64,000 bases of DNA from Allobosea psychrotolerans (GTDB lineage: Bacteria; Pseudomonadota; Alphaproteobacteria; Rhizobiales; Beijerinckiaceae): contig NZ_PQFZ01000002.1 of assembly GCF_002917105.1 (NCBI RefSeq), forward strand, positions 468,781 to 532,780, read 5' to 3'. The stretch's first letter is position 1, and every line of letters starts with the position of its first letter. The notes beneath the pieces were generated by a model. The model saw nothing but the letters and a program-made list of their open reading frames with translations. It made no database searches and was not told the DNA's origin. Below, piece after piece: positions 16,468 through 26,386 of this stretch. The position numbers were made by a program, and so were the translations under genes.

Positions 16468-18501
16468 ATGTACAGGGTTGGTTTTGACGTTGGCGGCACC
16501 TTCACCGATTTCACCATTCACGATGGAGCCAGCGGCGCGATACGCCACTTCAAGGTCGCCTCGACTCCATCCGACCCGTCCGAGGCGATCGAGAGCGGGC
16601 TGTCGGCGCTGATCGCCGAGCTCGGCATCGCAGCCCATGACATCGGCTTCGTCGGCCATGGCACCACGGTCGCGACCAATATGGTGATCGAGCGGCGCGG
16701 CGTGCGCACCGGGCTGATCACCACCAAGGGCTTCCGCGACGTGCTCGAGATCGGCCGCCAGGTCAGGCCGCATCTGTTCGACTACTCAGTCGGCAAGCCC
16801 GAGCCGCTGGTGCCGCGCCAGCGCCGCATCGAGGTCGCCGGCCGGATCGATGTCGAGGGCAACACGCTGACTGAGCTCGACGAGGCTGCAATCCGCAGCG
16901 CTGCCGCGGCGCTGCTTGCGGCTCGCGTCGAGGCGATCGCGATCTGCTTCCTGCACAGCTATCTCCGCGGCGCACATGAGCGGCGCGCCGCCGAGATAGT
17001 GCGCGAGGTCGCGCCCGATCTTTATGTCTCGACCTCCTCGGAGGTGCTGCCCGAGTTCCGCGAATATGAGCGCTTCTCGACCACGGCGATCAACAGCTAT
17101 GTCGGCCCGAAAATGGACCGCTATCTCAACCGGTTCCTCGGCCGATTGACGAATCTGGGCATCGCGGCACAGCCCTATACGATCCATTCCAATGGCGGGC
17201 TGATGTCGGTCGAGACGGTTCGCGCCTATCCGGTGCGCACCTGCTTGTCGGGACCGGCGGCAGGCGTCGTCGGTGCAGCCGAGGTCGGCAAGGAGGCGGG
17301 CTTTCCCGATCTCATCACCTTCGATGTCGGCGGCACCTCGACCGACGTTTCCCTTGTCCTGGCGGGCGCCCCAGCCTTCGCCGCCAGCCGCATGGTCGCC
17401 GACCACCCGGTGCGCACACCGATGGTCGACATCCATGTCATCGGCGCGGGCGGCGGCTCGATCGCCTGGATCGACGACGCCGGCGCGCTCAAGGTCGGCC
17501 CCCACAGCGCCGGCGCCGATCCAGGCCCCGTCGCCTATGGCCGCGGCGGCACCGAGCCGACCCTGACCGACGCCAACATCATCCTGCACCGGCTCAATCC
17601 AGTGACGCTGCTCGGCGGCCGGATGAAGGTCGATGAGGGGGCGGCTCGCCGGGCCGTCGAGGAGCGCATCGCCAGGCCGCTGGGCCTCACGGTCGAGGAG
17701 GCGGCGCTCGGCATCATCCGTATCGCGGTCGCCAATATGAGCCGGGCGATCCGGGCCGTCTCGACCGAGAAGGGCCACGACCTCGCGAATTTCGCGCTCT
17801 TTCCCTATGGCGGAGCCGGGCCGCTCCATGCGGTCGCGGTGGCCGAGGAGTGCGACCTGAAGCGCGTTCTGGTGCCGCAGGAGCCGGGCACGATGTGCGC
17901 GCGCGGCATCCTGATGTCCGATCTCAGCCTCGATTTCGTCAAGAGCGAGATCATCATCGCCAATGACGCGAGCTGGCCGCGCATCGTCGCGCAGTTCGAC
18001 GGCATGCAGGAGCGCGGTCTCGCCTGGCTCGACAAGGAGGCCGTAGAGCCCGGGCGTCGCAGCTTTTTGCGCGTGGTCGAGGCCCGCTACAAGGGCCAGA
18101 ACCATGAGGTCCAGGTCCGCCTCGACAAGGAGGCATCCAGCGTCGCCTTCGCCGAGTTCGTTGCCGGGTTCCGCGAGGCGCACCGCCGCGAATATGGCTA
18201 TGATGTCGAGGGTCTCGCGATCGAGGTGGTGAATTGCCGGCTCAAGGTCGTCGGCGCGATCGACCGTCCCGGGACGAAACCACCCGGCACGCAGGCCGCA
18301 GCCCCGCTCGCGCGCGACCATCGCCTTGTCCATTTCGCCGATGGCTGGGTCGATACGCCGATCCATGACCGCGTCAGTCTGGGCGCGGGCGCACGGCTCG
18401 AAGGTCCGGCCGTGATCGAGGAGATGAGCTCCACCACCGTCGTCGGCCCGGGCCAGCATGTCAGGATCGATGCCATCGGCAACCTGATCGTGGAGCTGTG
18501 A
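16468..18501 (+). CDS. hyuA: Hydantoinase/oxoprolinase subunit A (first copy)
   Basis: A 677-residue protein of the ATP-dependent hydantoinase/5-oxoprolinase/acetone carboxylase alpha family. The N-terminal domain (about 1-180) carries the phosphate-binding loop FDVGGTFTD, and the actin-like ATPase domain repeats it at about residue 290 (FDVGGTSTDVS). Both copies are intact. These enzymes open cyclic amides with ATP, in complex with the B subunit encoded 2 bp downstream. It is cytoplasmic. The neighbouring LysR regulator and family-5 binding protein suggest an imported cyclic amide or peptide-like substrate. Whether the substrate is a hydantoin, 5-oxoproline or something else cannot be settled by sequence reading. 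Confidence 0.92.
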   Translation: MYRVGFDVGGTFTDFTIHDGASGAIRHFKVASTPSDPSEAIESGLSALIAELGIAAHDIGFVGHGTTVATNMVIERRGVRTGLITTKGFRDVLEIGRQVRPHLFDYSVGKPEPLVPRQRRIEVAGRIDVEGNTLTELDEAAIRSAAAALLAARVEAIAICFLHSYLRGAHERRAAEIVREVAPDLYVSTSSEVLPEFREYERFSTTAINSYVGPKMDRYLNRFLGRLTNLGIAAQPYTIHSNGGLMSVETVRAYPVRTCLSGPAAGVVGAAEVGKEAGFPDLITFDVGGTSTDVSLVLAGAPAFAASRMVADHPVRTPMVDIHVIGAGGGSIAWIDDAGALKVGPHSAGADPGPVAYGRGGTEPTLTDANIILHRLNPVTLLGGRMKVDEGAARRAVEERIARPLGLTVEEAALGIIRIAVANMSRAIRAVSTEKGHDLANFALFPYGGAGPLHAVAVAEECDLKRVLVPQEPGTMCARGILMSDLSLDFVKSEIIIANDASWPRIVAQFDGMQERGLAWLDKEAVEPGRRSFLRVVEARYKGQNHEVQVRLDKEASSVAFAEFVAGFREAHRREYGYDVEGLAIEVVNCRLKVVGAIDRPGTKPPGTQAAAPLARDHRLVHFADGWVDTPIHDRVSLGAGARLEGPAVIEEMSSTTVVGPGQHVRIDAIGNLIVEL

Positions 18502-18503
18502 CC

Positions 18504-20258
18504 ATGACCGCCACCCTCCAGACCAGCCTCGCCGCGCTACGCAGCGATGACGAAGCCCGCCTCGCCGATCCGATCGCGATGGAGGTCTTCTCCAACCGGC
18601 TGCTCTCGATCACCGAGGACATGGGCAACACGCTCGTCCGCTCCTCCTTCTCGACCAATATCAAGGAGCGCAAGGACTGTTCGGTCGCGCTCTTCGACGG
18701 TGCCGGCCGGCTCGTCTGCCAGGCCTCGCATGTGCCATTGCATCTGGGCTCGCTGATGGGCAGCGTCACCGCGGTGCTGAAGGCCTGCCCGGTGGCGCGC
18801 ATGCGCGATGGCGACGCCTTCATCTGCAACGATCCCTATCTCGCCGGCGGCACCCATATGCCGGACATCTCGATCGTCACCCCGGTGTTCATCGACGGAG
18901 CTTTGCGTTTCTTCGCGGCCAATATCGGCCATCATTCCGATGTCGGCGGCTCGGTTCCCGGCTCGATCTCGGGTACGGCGCGCTCGATCTTCGAGGAGGG
19001 CCTGCGCATCCCGGTGATCCGGATCGTGCGCGCCGGCGAGCTCGATGAGGATCTGCTCAATCTCGTCTCGCAGAATTCGCGCGAGGCCGAGGAACGCTCG
19101 CTCGATCTCAAGGTCCAGATCGCCACGAACGAACGCGGCAAGCGCCTGTTGCTGGCCCTCTCGCTTCAGATGGGGTTAGCCGCGATGACGGGCGCGATCG
19201 ACGATCTGCTCGCCTATACCGCGCGACGCCTGCGCAACCGCATCCGCGACATGCAGGACGGCCAGGCGAGCTGCATCGCCTGGCTCGACGATGACGGGCT
19301 CGGCGGCGATCCCGTGCCGATCCAGGCCAATGTCACGGTGCAAGGCGAAAGACTGATCCTGGATTTCAGCGGCAGCGCTCCCCAGGCGCGCGGCGCGATG
19401 AACGTCGCCGAAAGCGCGCTGCTGGCGACCTGCTACTACGCGGTCAAGACGCTGCTCGACCCCGAGCTTCTGCCCAATAGCGGCATGTTCGCCTGCGTCG
19501 AGGTTTCCGCTCCGCCCGGCAGCATCGTCAACCCCGCCTACCCGGCTCCGGTCGGGGCGCGCTCGATCACCTGCAACAAGGTGGCGCGCGCCCTGTTCGG
19601 CGCCTTCGCCCAATTGCTCCCAGCGGAGCGGGCGATGGCCTCTTCGCAGGATGTCGTGCCGGTCATCATCTTTTCCGGCCAGCGCCGGCGCGACGACGGC
19701 ACCTTCGTCTATCTGGAATCGATGGGCGGAGGCGCTGGCGCGCGCCATGACGGCGACGGCATGGACGGCGTCCATGTCCATATCACCAACACCTCGAACC
19801 TGCCGGCCGAGGCGTTGGAGAACGAATACGCGCTGTTGGTCGATGAATACGCGCTGGTCGAGGATTCCGGCGGCGCAGGGCGCCATCGCGGCGGGCTCGG
19901 CATCGCTCGCCAGATCTCGGCGACGCGCGACGGCATCGTCTTCTCCGCCCGCTCGGACGGCCACCGCGCCGGCGCTCCCGGCCTGTTCGGCGGGTGTGAC
20001 GGCCGCACCGCCCGGCTGCGGCGCAATCCGGGTACGGCGCATGAGGAGGAGCTCTCCTCGAAGATCTCCAATCTCGAGCTCAGGGCGGGCGATTCGGTGC
20101 GATTGGAGACGCCGGGCGGTGGCGGCTTCGGCTCGCCGGCCGAACGCGAGCTCAAGGCCCTGGCCCAGGACATCCGTTCCGGCAAATGCTCGCGGAGCGC
20201 AGCCGAGCGCGACTATGGCACAGAGCGCGTGACGCAGGCGCTGGCCCTAGTGCACTGA
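18504..20258 (+). CDS. hyuB: Hydantoinase/oxoprolinase subunit B (first copy)
   Basis: Partner subunit of 584 residues, HyuB family. Typical elements are the opening DPIAMEVFSNRLLSITEDMG, the motif RSSFSTNIKERKDCSVALFD, ICNDPYLAGGTHMPDI, FFAANIGHHSDVGG, and the C-terminal glycine-rich LETPGGGGFG. The ATG at 18504 is two bases after the hyuA stop; the alternative GTG at 18498 overlaps it. Together with HyuA it would form the ring-opening enzyme. A family-5 binding protein gene follows after 73 bp on the same strand, probably in the same transcript. Confidence 0.92.
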   Translation: MTATLQTSLAALRSDDEARLADPIAMEVFSNRLLSITEDMGNTLVRSSFSTNIKERKDCSVALFDGAGRLVCQASHVPLHLGSLMGSVTAVLKACPVARMRDGDAFICNDPYLAGGTHMPDISIVTPVFIDGALRFFAANIGHHSDVGGSVPGSISGTARSIFEEGLRIPVIRIVRAGELDEDLLNLVSQNSREAEERSLDLKVQIATNERGKRLLLALSLQMGLAAMTGAIDDLLAYTARRLRNRIRDMQDGQASCIAWLDDDGLGGDPVPIQANVTVQGERLILDFSGSAPQARGAMNVAESALLATCYYAVKTLLDPELLPNSGMFACVEVSAPPGSIVNPAYPAPVGARSITCNKVARALFGAFAQLLPAERAMASSQDVVPVIIFSGQRRRDDGTFVYLESMGGGAGARHDGDGMDGVHVHITNTSNLPAEALENEYALLVDEYALVEDSGGAGRHRGGLGIARQISATRDGIVFSARSDGHRAGAPGLFGGCDGRTARLRRNPGTAHEEELSSKISNLELRAGDSVRLETPGGGGFGSPAERELKALAQDIRSGKCSRSAAERDYGTERVTQALALVH

Positions 20259-20331
20259 TCGTCAAGAACACGGTGCGCGCGGCTGGGCCTTGCGCCCCTC
20301 CCGGCTCCGAACACGACAAAGGAGCGGGATG

Positions 20332-21873
20332 ATGAACGAGATGACGATGCGGCCGAGCCGCCGGGCTTTCCTGGCGGGCGCAGCGGCCTTCGCCGGCAAC
20401 CTTGCCGGGCCGGGCGCGATCAGGGCGGCACGCGCGCAGGGCAAGGACATGCTGCGCTTTGCCCTGTCGAGCTATCCGTCGAGCTTGCGTCCGTTCCAGC
20501 ACGCCGGCACCAGCGCCGGCGCCGTCAAGCTGATGATCCATCGCGGGCTCGTCGGCTACGACGCCACCGGCAAGCTTCGCGGCGAGATCGCCGAAAGCTT
20601 TCGCGCCGATGGCGAGCGCGCCTATGTCTTCGAGCTGCGCGAGAACGCCAGATTCCACAATGGCGATCGCGTCACCGGCGAGGATGTGAAGTTCACGATC
20701 GAGCAGATCGCCGGCGCGAAATCGACCGCCTATCTCAAGGCCGCCTACGAGATCGTCGAACAGGTCGAGGTCAAGGGACGCAGCGTCCGCATCCTGCTGA
20801 AGGCCCCCTCCGCCACATTCCCCTTCCACCTCGCCAGCTTCAACGCGCCGATCATCTCGGCGAAATCGAGCGATGCGGAGGCGATCGGCTGCGGCCCCTA
20901 TCGCATCACCGAGATCGAGCGCGGCACCCGGATGGATCTCGCCGCCTTCGACGGCTATTTCCGCCCCGGCTTTCCGAAGACGCCCAAGCTGCGATGCATC
21001 GCCTATGCCGACGAGAACCTGCGCGTCGCGGCACTCCAGGCCGGCGATGTCGATCTGATCGAGTATGTGCCCTGGCAAAGCATGGCGGCGATCGGCGCCA
21101 ATCCGGCCCTGAAGCTCGACGCGACGGACGGCCCCTTCATGGGCCTCGTCTTCAACACCAGGCAGGGCCCCTTCGCCAATCCCAAATTGCGCCAGGCCGT
21201 GGCCTATGCGGTCAACCGGGCCGATGTGGTCAAGGCCGCCTTCTTCGGCCATGGCACGCCGATGGAAGGGTTGCCGATCGTCCCGAACTCACCCTTCTTC
21301 GACGCGGCGCGCGAGGCGCATTGGAAACAGGACGTCGCCAGGGCAAAGCAGCTCCTGGCCGAGGCCGGAATGCCGGACGGCTTCCAGACCACCCTGCTCT
21401 CCTCGGCGCAATACGGCATGCACAAGGACACGGCGGAGGTGGTGCAGCAGAGCCTCGCCGCGGTCGGGATTCGCGCCACGCTGCAATTACCCGACTATGC
21501 GACGCGCCTCCAGCTCGGCAATCGCGGCCAGTACGAGCTCGCCGTCGTCGGTTATGCGCTCGACTATGAGGACCCCGACGCGATGTCGAGCTTTCTCGCC
21601 GGCAGCTCTCCCTCCTATCAGCGCTCCTTCGGCTTCGAGAACAAGGCCATTGCCGAGTTGCTGGCCAAGGGCCGGGCCGAGCTCGATCTCGCCGCGCGGA
21701 AGGCGACCTATGACGAGATGATCCGGCTCGCGCTCGCGGAGGCGCCGATGGTCGGACTCGCCTGGCGTTCGCAGGGTTATGCCTTCCGGCGGGAGGTCTC
21801 AGGCTTTCGCAGCCTGCCCGGCTCGCTCTCCTTCTACTCGCCGGTCACCATCGAGGAGGCGCGCCTGGTTTGA
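20332..21873 (+). CDS. Family-5 ABC transporter substrate-binding protein, orphan
   Basis: Periplasmic binding protein of about 513 residues (peptide/nickel/opine type). It has a twin-arginine signal RPSRRAFLAGAAAFAG and an AXA-like cleavage site near AARAQ. Family features include YVFELRENARFHNGDRVTGE, CGPYRITEI, and NPKLRQAVAYAVNRADVVKA. AAAGGAG at 20318-20324 gives better spacing to the ATG at 20332 than to the one at 20329. No permease or ATPase genes accompany it, so it must use a transporter encoded elsewhere, perhaps a peptide-type one. Its place behind hyuA-hyuB suggests it delivers their substrate. Confidence 0.9.
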   Translation: MNEMTMRPSRRAFLAGAAAFAGNLAGPGAIRAARAQGKDMLRFALSSYPSSLRPFQHAGTSAGAVKLMIHRGLVGYDATGKLRGEIAESFRADGERAYVFELRENARFHNGDRVTGEDVKFTIEQIAGAKSTAYLKAAYEIVEQVEVKGRSVRILLKAPSATFPFHLASFNAPIISAKSSDAEAIGCGPYRITEIERGTRMDLAAFDGYFRPGFPKTPKLRCIAYADENLRVAALQAGDVDLIEYVPWQSMAAIGANPALKLDATDGPFMGLVFNTRQGPFANPKLRQAVAYAVNRADVVKAAFFGHGTPMEGLPIVPNSPFFDAAREAHWKQDVARAKQLLAEAGMPDGFQTTLLSSAQYGMHKDTAEVVQQSLAAVGIRATLQLPDYATRLQLGNRGQYELAVVGYALDYEDPDAMSSFLAGSSPSYQRSFGFENKAIAELLAKGRAELDLAARKATYDEMIRLALAEAPMVGLAWRSQGYAFRREVSGFRSLPGSLSFYSPVTIEEARLV

Positions 21874-21989
21874 GCTGAGCGCACAGAATATCCGGATCCG
21901 CGTCCAGGCTCCGTAAAACCTCATTGCGGCGGGCAAGGCGGCAACGCAATCTAGCTCGACTCGCGCTGCGGCCTCGGATTGCTCCGTCC

Positions 21990-22003
21990 CCCGCCATGGC
22001 GGG
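21990..22003. promoter_or_regulatory. 14-bp perfect palindrome before the DUF1345 gene
   Basis: CCCGCCATGGCGGG reads the same on both strands and lies 34 bp before the DUF1345 start, after the binding protein gene. It could be an operator for the following gene or the stem of a weak transcription end. No T-run follows it. The 164-bp gap holds nothing else recognisable. Confidence 0.35.
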
Positions 22004-22037
22004 ACCATATGTCGGGGCAACGCGCTAGGGATTAACC

Positions 22038-22745
22038 ATGGACAGCTCGGCGCTTGACCGGCATCGCCAGCGCTGGCTGCCGATCCGCTATGTGCGGGCG
22101 AGACCGCGCCTGTTCCTTTGCGCGGCGCTGGCGGTTCTGGTGGGCTTGCTCTTGCCCGAGTCCTGGCGGCCGACGACGCGGGCGCTGGTGGCTTGGAATG
22201 CGGGGACGATCGCCTTCCTCTGCAGCATCATCGTGATGATGCTGCGCGCCACGCGCGCGACGATACGTCGTAACGCGGCCCTGCAGGATGAAGGCCAGTT
22301 CCTGATCCTGTCCCTGGCGATCCTGGCAGCGATCGCCAGCATCGGCGCCATCGTGGCCGAGCTCGGCTCGGTCAAGGATGCCGTCGGGATCGTGAAAGGG
22401 CTCCATCTCGGCCTGGCCTTCCTCACGATCGTCTCGGCCTGGGGCTTCGTCCATGTGATGTTCGCGCTGCATTATGCGCACGAGTATTTCGACGAGTGGC
22501 GAACCCATCCGGATGCGAAGCCACAAATGCGCGGCGGTCTCGACATTCCCGGCAACGAAGAATGCCCCGACTATTTGGATTTCCTCTATTTTTCCTTCGT
22601 CATCGGCGTGGCCACGGCGACGGCCGACATCAACATCGCCTCCCGTTCGATCCGCCGGGCGGCGCTGGTTCACTGCGTCCTGGCCTTCTTCTTCAACCTG
22701 GCCATTCTCGGCCTGACCATCAACATCGCCGCCAGCCTGATTTAA
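22038..22745 (+). CDS. DUF1345 inner-membrane protein
   Basis: An integral membrane protein of 235 residues belonging to the DUF1345 family. Five hydrophobic segments can be seen, starting LFLCAALAVLVGLLLPESW, then AWNAGTIAFLCSIIVMM, FLILSLAILAAIASIGAIVA, LHLGLAFLTIVSAWGFVHVM and a last helix near the C-terminus. The conserved HYAHEYF motif after helix four and the CPDYLDFLYFSFVIG stretch are typical of the family. The function of DUF1345 proteins is not known to me. It stands alone; the stop codon coincides with the start of a reverse-orientation intergenic repeat. Confidence 0.88.
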   Translation: MDSSALDRHRQRWLPIRYVRARPRLFLCAALAVLVGLLLPESWRPTTRALVAWNAGTIAFLCSIIVMMLRATRATIRRNAALQDEGQFLILSLAILAAIASIGAIVAELGSVKDAVGIVKGLHLGLAFLTIVSAWGFVHVMFALHYAHEYFDEWRTHPDAKPQMRGGLDIPGNEECPDYLDFLYFSFVIGVATATADINIASRSIRRAALVHCVLAFFFNLAILGLTINIAASLI

Positions 22746-22817
22746 GCCGTTTCCAATCCAATCTGCTCGAAAACGGCTCCAAGCACTTGGTTCGATGCGC
22801 ATTCTTCACGTGAGCCG
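22745..22817 (-). repeat. Interspersed intergenic repeat, copy B (reverse, variant)
   Basis: On the minus strand this element reads TCACGTGAAGAATGCGCATC, then GGAGCCGTTTTCGAGCAGAT. It contains an 8-bp inverted repeat AGCCGTTT/AAACGGCT (22745-22752 and 22771-22778). It shares the GTTTTCGAGC and CACGTGAAGAA blocks with the other copies but in a different order, so it is a variant of the family. It begins at the DUF1345 stop codon. Confidence 0.55.
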
Positions 22818-22979
22818 ACCCTAGTCCGCGAGCCATGCGGCCGCCACCACCCGTGTGCCCTCTCGCAAGCAGCACACCAGATCGGTTGCCATGGCCGGCA
22901 CCTCGGTTCCGCGCCTGCCGCATGGCGCAGGGTGTCCGGCCATGTCAGAACGCGGTGTGGACAGGGAGAATCTGAGCGC

Positions 22980-24524
22980 ATGTACGACGTGATCGTGGTG
23001 GGCGCCGGCTCGGCCGGGGCGCCGCTGGCCGCCCGGCTTTCGGAGGATCCGAACCGCCGCGTGCTGCTACTGGAGGCCGGGCGCGACTGGCGCGCCACCG
23101 AGGCGCCGCACGCGCTGCGCAGCGCCAACATCATCCCGTTCATGCACGATCCGGCGCATCAGGCGCAATGGCAATGGCCGGAGTTGACGACCCGCCGGAC
23201 CGCGGCGCAGGAGCCGCGTTTCTACTGGCGCGGCCGGGCGCTCGGCGGCTCCTCCACGGTCAACGCGCAGATCGCCATTCGCGGCGTCGCGGAGGTCTTC
23301 GACACCTGGGCTGAGTATGGCTGCGAAGGCTGGTCCTCGGAGGATGTGCTACCGGTCTTCGATGCGATCGAAGGCGATCCGCAGGCCGGCACCGCCGGCC
23401 CCTTGCCGGTGTATCGCGCGCCGGAAAGCAGCTGGGGCCATGTCGACCTCGCCTTCCGCGATGCGGCTCTGGCTGCCGGCTATCCCTGGCTCGGCAACCT
23501 CAACGCGCTGCAGGGCGAAGGGATCGCGACCAACCCGATCAACTCCCGTGACGGCGCGCGCATCTCCACCAACGACGCCTATCTGGAGCCGGTGCGGGGA
23601 CGCGCAAATCTGGAGATCCGTGGCGACGCCATGGTCGACAGGATCCTGTTCGACGGCCATCGCGCCCGTGCTGTGCAGGTCCGCTTTGCCGGCGAGGAGT
23701 GGACGCAGATCGAGGGCCGCGAGATCGTGCTGTGCGCCGGCGCGATCCACAGCCCCACCATCCTGATGCGCTCAGGGCTCGGCCCGGCCGCGCAACTGGC
23801 GGCGCTGGGAATTCCCGTGCTGCGCGACCAGCCTTTTGTGGGGCGCAACCTGATGGACCATCCGGTGCTGCGCCTCAGCCTGGCCCTCAAGCCCGGCTTC
23901 GTCGCGCATGATCCCGATGCCCGCCACACCAATTGCTGCCTGACCTATAGCAGCGGCCTCGGCGGCGGCGGCCGGCGCGACATGATCATGGTCGCATACA
24001 ACCATCGCGGCTTCGTGGGCGCCATGCCCGGGCCAGGCGGAGGGGTGGGCGTATCGCTCTACGATGCGTTCTCGCGCGGCGAATTGCGCCTGAGCTCGGC
24101 CGACCCCGACGCCAATCCTATCGTCGACGAGAACATGCTGGCCGACCCGCGCGACCGGCTGCGCATGCGCGACGCGGTGCGGCGGCTGGCCGCGCTCGCC
24201 GAGCAGCCGGCCCTGCGCGCGGTCTGCGACGACATTCGCTTCTGCGAGACCCCGCTCAGCCCGGCCGAGGCGGCAACCTTGCCGGAGGCCGAGCTCGATG
24301 CGCTGATGCTGCAGGAGGCCAGCGACATCCAGCACGCCGCCGGCACCTGCCACATGACCGCCTATCACGACCCGCGCGGCGTGGTGGACCCGGATCTGCG
24401 GGTGCGCGGCGTCGAGGGACTTAGGGTCGCCGACGCCTCGATCATGCCGACGGATTGCCGGGCGAACCTGCACTTCACCTGCGTGATGATCGGCGAGGCC
24501 CTGGCGCGGCGGATGCGCGCCTAG
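22980..24524 (+). CDS. GMC-family FAD oxidoreductase (choline dehydrogenase-like)
   Basis: FAD-dependent alcohol oxidase/dehydrogenase of about 514 residues. The start at 22980 gives the classic N-terminus MYDVIVVGAGSAGAPLAARL with the dinucleotide-binding loop. Other GMC signatures are GRALGGSSTVNAQIAIRG, CAGAIHSPTILMRSGLGPA, HAAGTCHM and the C-terminal VEGLRVADASIMPTDCRANL. The active-site pair appears to be His (in IQHAAG) and His (in NLHFT, where many relatives have Asn). No signal peptide is seen. The gene is alone, between intergenic repeats; the natural alcohol substrate is unknown. Choline dehydrogenase or hydroxymethylfurfural oxidase-type activities are possible. Confidence 0.9.
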   Translation: MYDVIVVGAGSAGAPLAARLSEDPNRRVLLLEAGRDWRATEAPHALRSANIIPFMHDPAHQAQWQWPELTTRRTAAQEPRFYWRGRALGGSSTVNAQIAIRGVAEVFDTWAEYGCEGWSSEDVLPVFDAIEGDPQAGTAGPLPVYRAPESSWGHVDLAFRDAALAAGYPWLGNLNALQGEGIATNPINSRDGARISTNDAYLEPVRGRANLEIRGDAMVDRILFDGHRARAVQVRFAGEEWTQIEGREIVLCAGAIHSPTILMRSGLGPAAQLAALGIPVLRDQPFVGRNLMDHPVLRLSLALKPGFVAHDPDARHTNCCLTYSSGLGGGGRRDMIMVAYNHRGFVGAMPGPGGGVGVSLYDAFSRGELRLSSADPDANPIVDENMLADPRDRLRMRDAVRRLAALAEQPALRAVCDDIRFCETPLSPAEAATLPEAELDALMLQEASDIQHAAGTCHMTAYHDPRGVVDPDLRVRGVEGLRVADASIMPTDCRANLHFTCVMIGEALARRMRA

Positions 24525-24528
24525 ATGT

Positions 24529-24632
24529 AAGCATTTTCGAGCGAAGTGGACGCCGGCTCGCGTAAAGACAACGCATAGAGACAAGGAGCTGGAGCGGTTC
24601 AACGCTCCGATGGGATCGGAAACCGCTCCGGA
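24529..24632 (+). repeat. Interspersed intergenic repeat, copy C
   Basis: The copy starts GCATTTTCGAGCGAAGTGGA, continues with CCGGCTCGCGTAAAGACAAC, and ends in a stem formed by GGAGCGGTT (24591-24599) and AACCGCTCC (24621-24629). It is the longest and clearest copy in the window and lies between the convergent GMC and M20 genes, where the terminal stem could act as a transcription end. Confidence 0.7.
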
Positions 24633-24657
24633 ACGAGGGCGTGCACTGCCCCGGCGC

Positions 24658-26035
24658 TCAAGGCGCCCGCAGCTGGCCGAGCTCGTGCAGCAGCGCGGCC
24701 CCGGTGCGCAGCCCGCTATAGAAGCAGTCGAGCGTCAGGTTCTCGTTGGGGCGCGTGGTTCGCCTCGTCGGGATTCGCATAGGGCGTGACGAAGGCGGGC
24801 ATGCCGAGGATCTTGGTGAAGACATAGCCCGGCAGGCTGCCGAAGCCGGCGGGGATCAGCAGCGGCTCGACGCCTTGCGCGGCGACGAAGGCCCGGCGCA
24901 GCACCGGAGTGAAGGGCGAGGCGATCGGCGTCTTGGAAGGCTGCATGCCCTTCTCCGCCGCGATGAACTCGACCTCCGGCGCGTGCCTGGCGACATGGGC
25001 CGCGATCTTGCGCAGGATGTCTTCCGGATCCTGCGCCCCCACCAACCTGACATCGCATTTCACGAAGGCCTCGTTGGGTAGCACCGTCTTGGAGCCGGGC
25101 CCGCCATAGCCGCCGTGGAAGCCGTTGATGGTCAAGGTCGGGCGGAAGCAGAGACGATCATAGAAGGGCCGCTCCGCCGGCGCGTCGAGCCGTGCGAGCC
25201 CGAGGCTGTGCTTGAACGCCTCGATGTCGAGCGGCAGCCGCTCGATCGCGGCGAGCTCCTCCGGTGAAGGGGGCTCGACGCCGTCATGGAAGCCTTCGAT
25301 GGTGATCTCGCCAGCCTCGTTCTTCATGGTGCCGAGCAGATGCACCAGCGTCCAGATCGGGTTGGGCACGACGCCGCCGAAATTGCCGGAATGCACGTCG
25401 CGACTGGCATGGCGGCAGCGCAGCTCGAAGGATGCCACGCCGCGCGAGCCGAACTTGATCGCGGCCGCCCCGCTGGCATGGCGCGGACCGTCGGCGGTCA
25501 CCGCGAGATCGGCCTTCAGCACCTCCCTATTGGCGCGCACGAAGCCGGCGATGTTCGGGCTGCCGATCTCCTCTTCGCCTTCCAGCATCAGGATGACGTT
25601 GCAGGGCAGAGTACCATGCACCTTGATATGGGATTCGATCGCCAGGATCTGCGCGAAATGCTGGCCCTTATTGTCGCCGACACCACGTGCATAGAGACGC
25701 CCGTCGCGGATGGCGGGCTCGAAGGGTGGCGACAGCCATTTCTCGAGCGGATCGGGCGGCTGCACGTCGTAATGGCCGTAGAGCAGCACGGTCGGCTTGC
25801 CCGGCGCCTTCTCCCAGCGCGCGACGACCATGGGGTGCCCCTCGGTCGGCATCAGGCTGGTCTCGAGCCCGATATCGCTCAGCATCTCCACCAGCAGAGC
25901 CCCGACTTCGGCGATGCCGATATTTTCGGCGCTGATGCTGGGGTGGCGAAGATAGGCGATCAGGCGATCGAGGAAACTCGCTCGGTTCGTCTCGATATGC
26001 TCGAAAACCGCAGCCAGCGCATCGGAGGAAGGCAT
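24658..26035 (-). pseudogene. M20-family metallopeptidase with a 1-base frameshift near the C-terminus
   Basis: Zinc dipeptidase/deacylase of the M20 (ArgE/DapE/CPG2) family. From the ATG at 26035 (MPSSDALAAVFEH) the frame shows YGHYDVQPPDP with the metal-binding His and Asp, ARGVGDNKGQ, MLEGEEEIGS and the FRPTLTINGFHGGYGGPGSK lid region. The frame fails at a run of four G on the plus strand (24748-24751). Dropping one base restores the conserved ending NENLTLDCFYSGLRTGAALL and a stop at 24658. As written, the protein ends in PQREPDARLLL at 24716 and loses the terminal helix. This is either a real recent mutation or a homopolymer sequencing error. The gene is divergent from iclR and may hydrolyse the product of the nearby hydantoinase-type enzyme. 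Confidence 0.85.
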
Positions 26036-26363
26036 GACTTTGTCCCTGACTGAGAAGGATAGGCCTGAAGGCGCAGAACGCCTCATCACTTGTTTCTGGA
26101 TAGTTGAGCCCGATGCTTGATGAAACGGTTTATCGGGGTGCCGGCATCTTTCGCACGGCATCCTTCGCCTCTCCAAAAGCCTCTCGGGCCTCGCTGGAGA
26201 GGCCCGCGCCGGAGCCAATTCGCCGCCCTTTCTAACAGCGCCAGACGATTCGGCGCTGCGCGCGCCCCGATCCGGGCATCCGAAGAAAACTGATCAGCAC
26301 GGCCAGAGGAGGCATTGACCTCCCCGCGGCTTTCATCATAGCGTATCAAATAACAAAATGATG

Positions 26364-26378
26364 TTTCATTAAATGAAA
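26364..26378. promoter_or_regulatory. Perfect 15-bp palindrome, candidate IclR operator
   Basis: TTTCATT-A-AATGAAA is an exact dyad in the gap between the divergent M20 and iclR genes. Shifted by a few bases there is a second pair of arms, GTTTCAT and ATGAAAC. IclR-family proteins bind dyads of about this size, often next to their own promoter. It lies 21 bp before the preferred TTG start of iclR. The remaining gap (26036-26363) shows no gene. Confidence 0.5.
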
Positions 26379-26386
26379 TGAAACAC

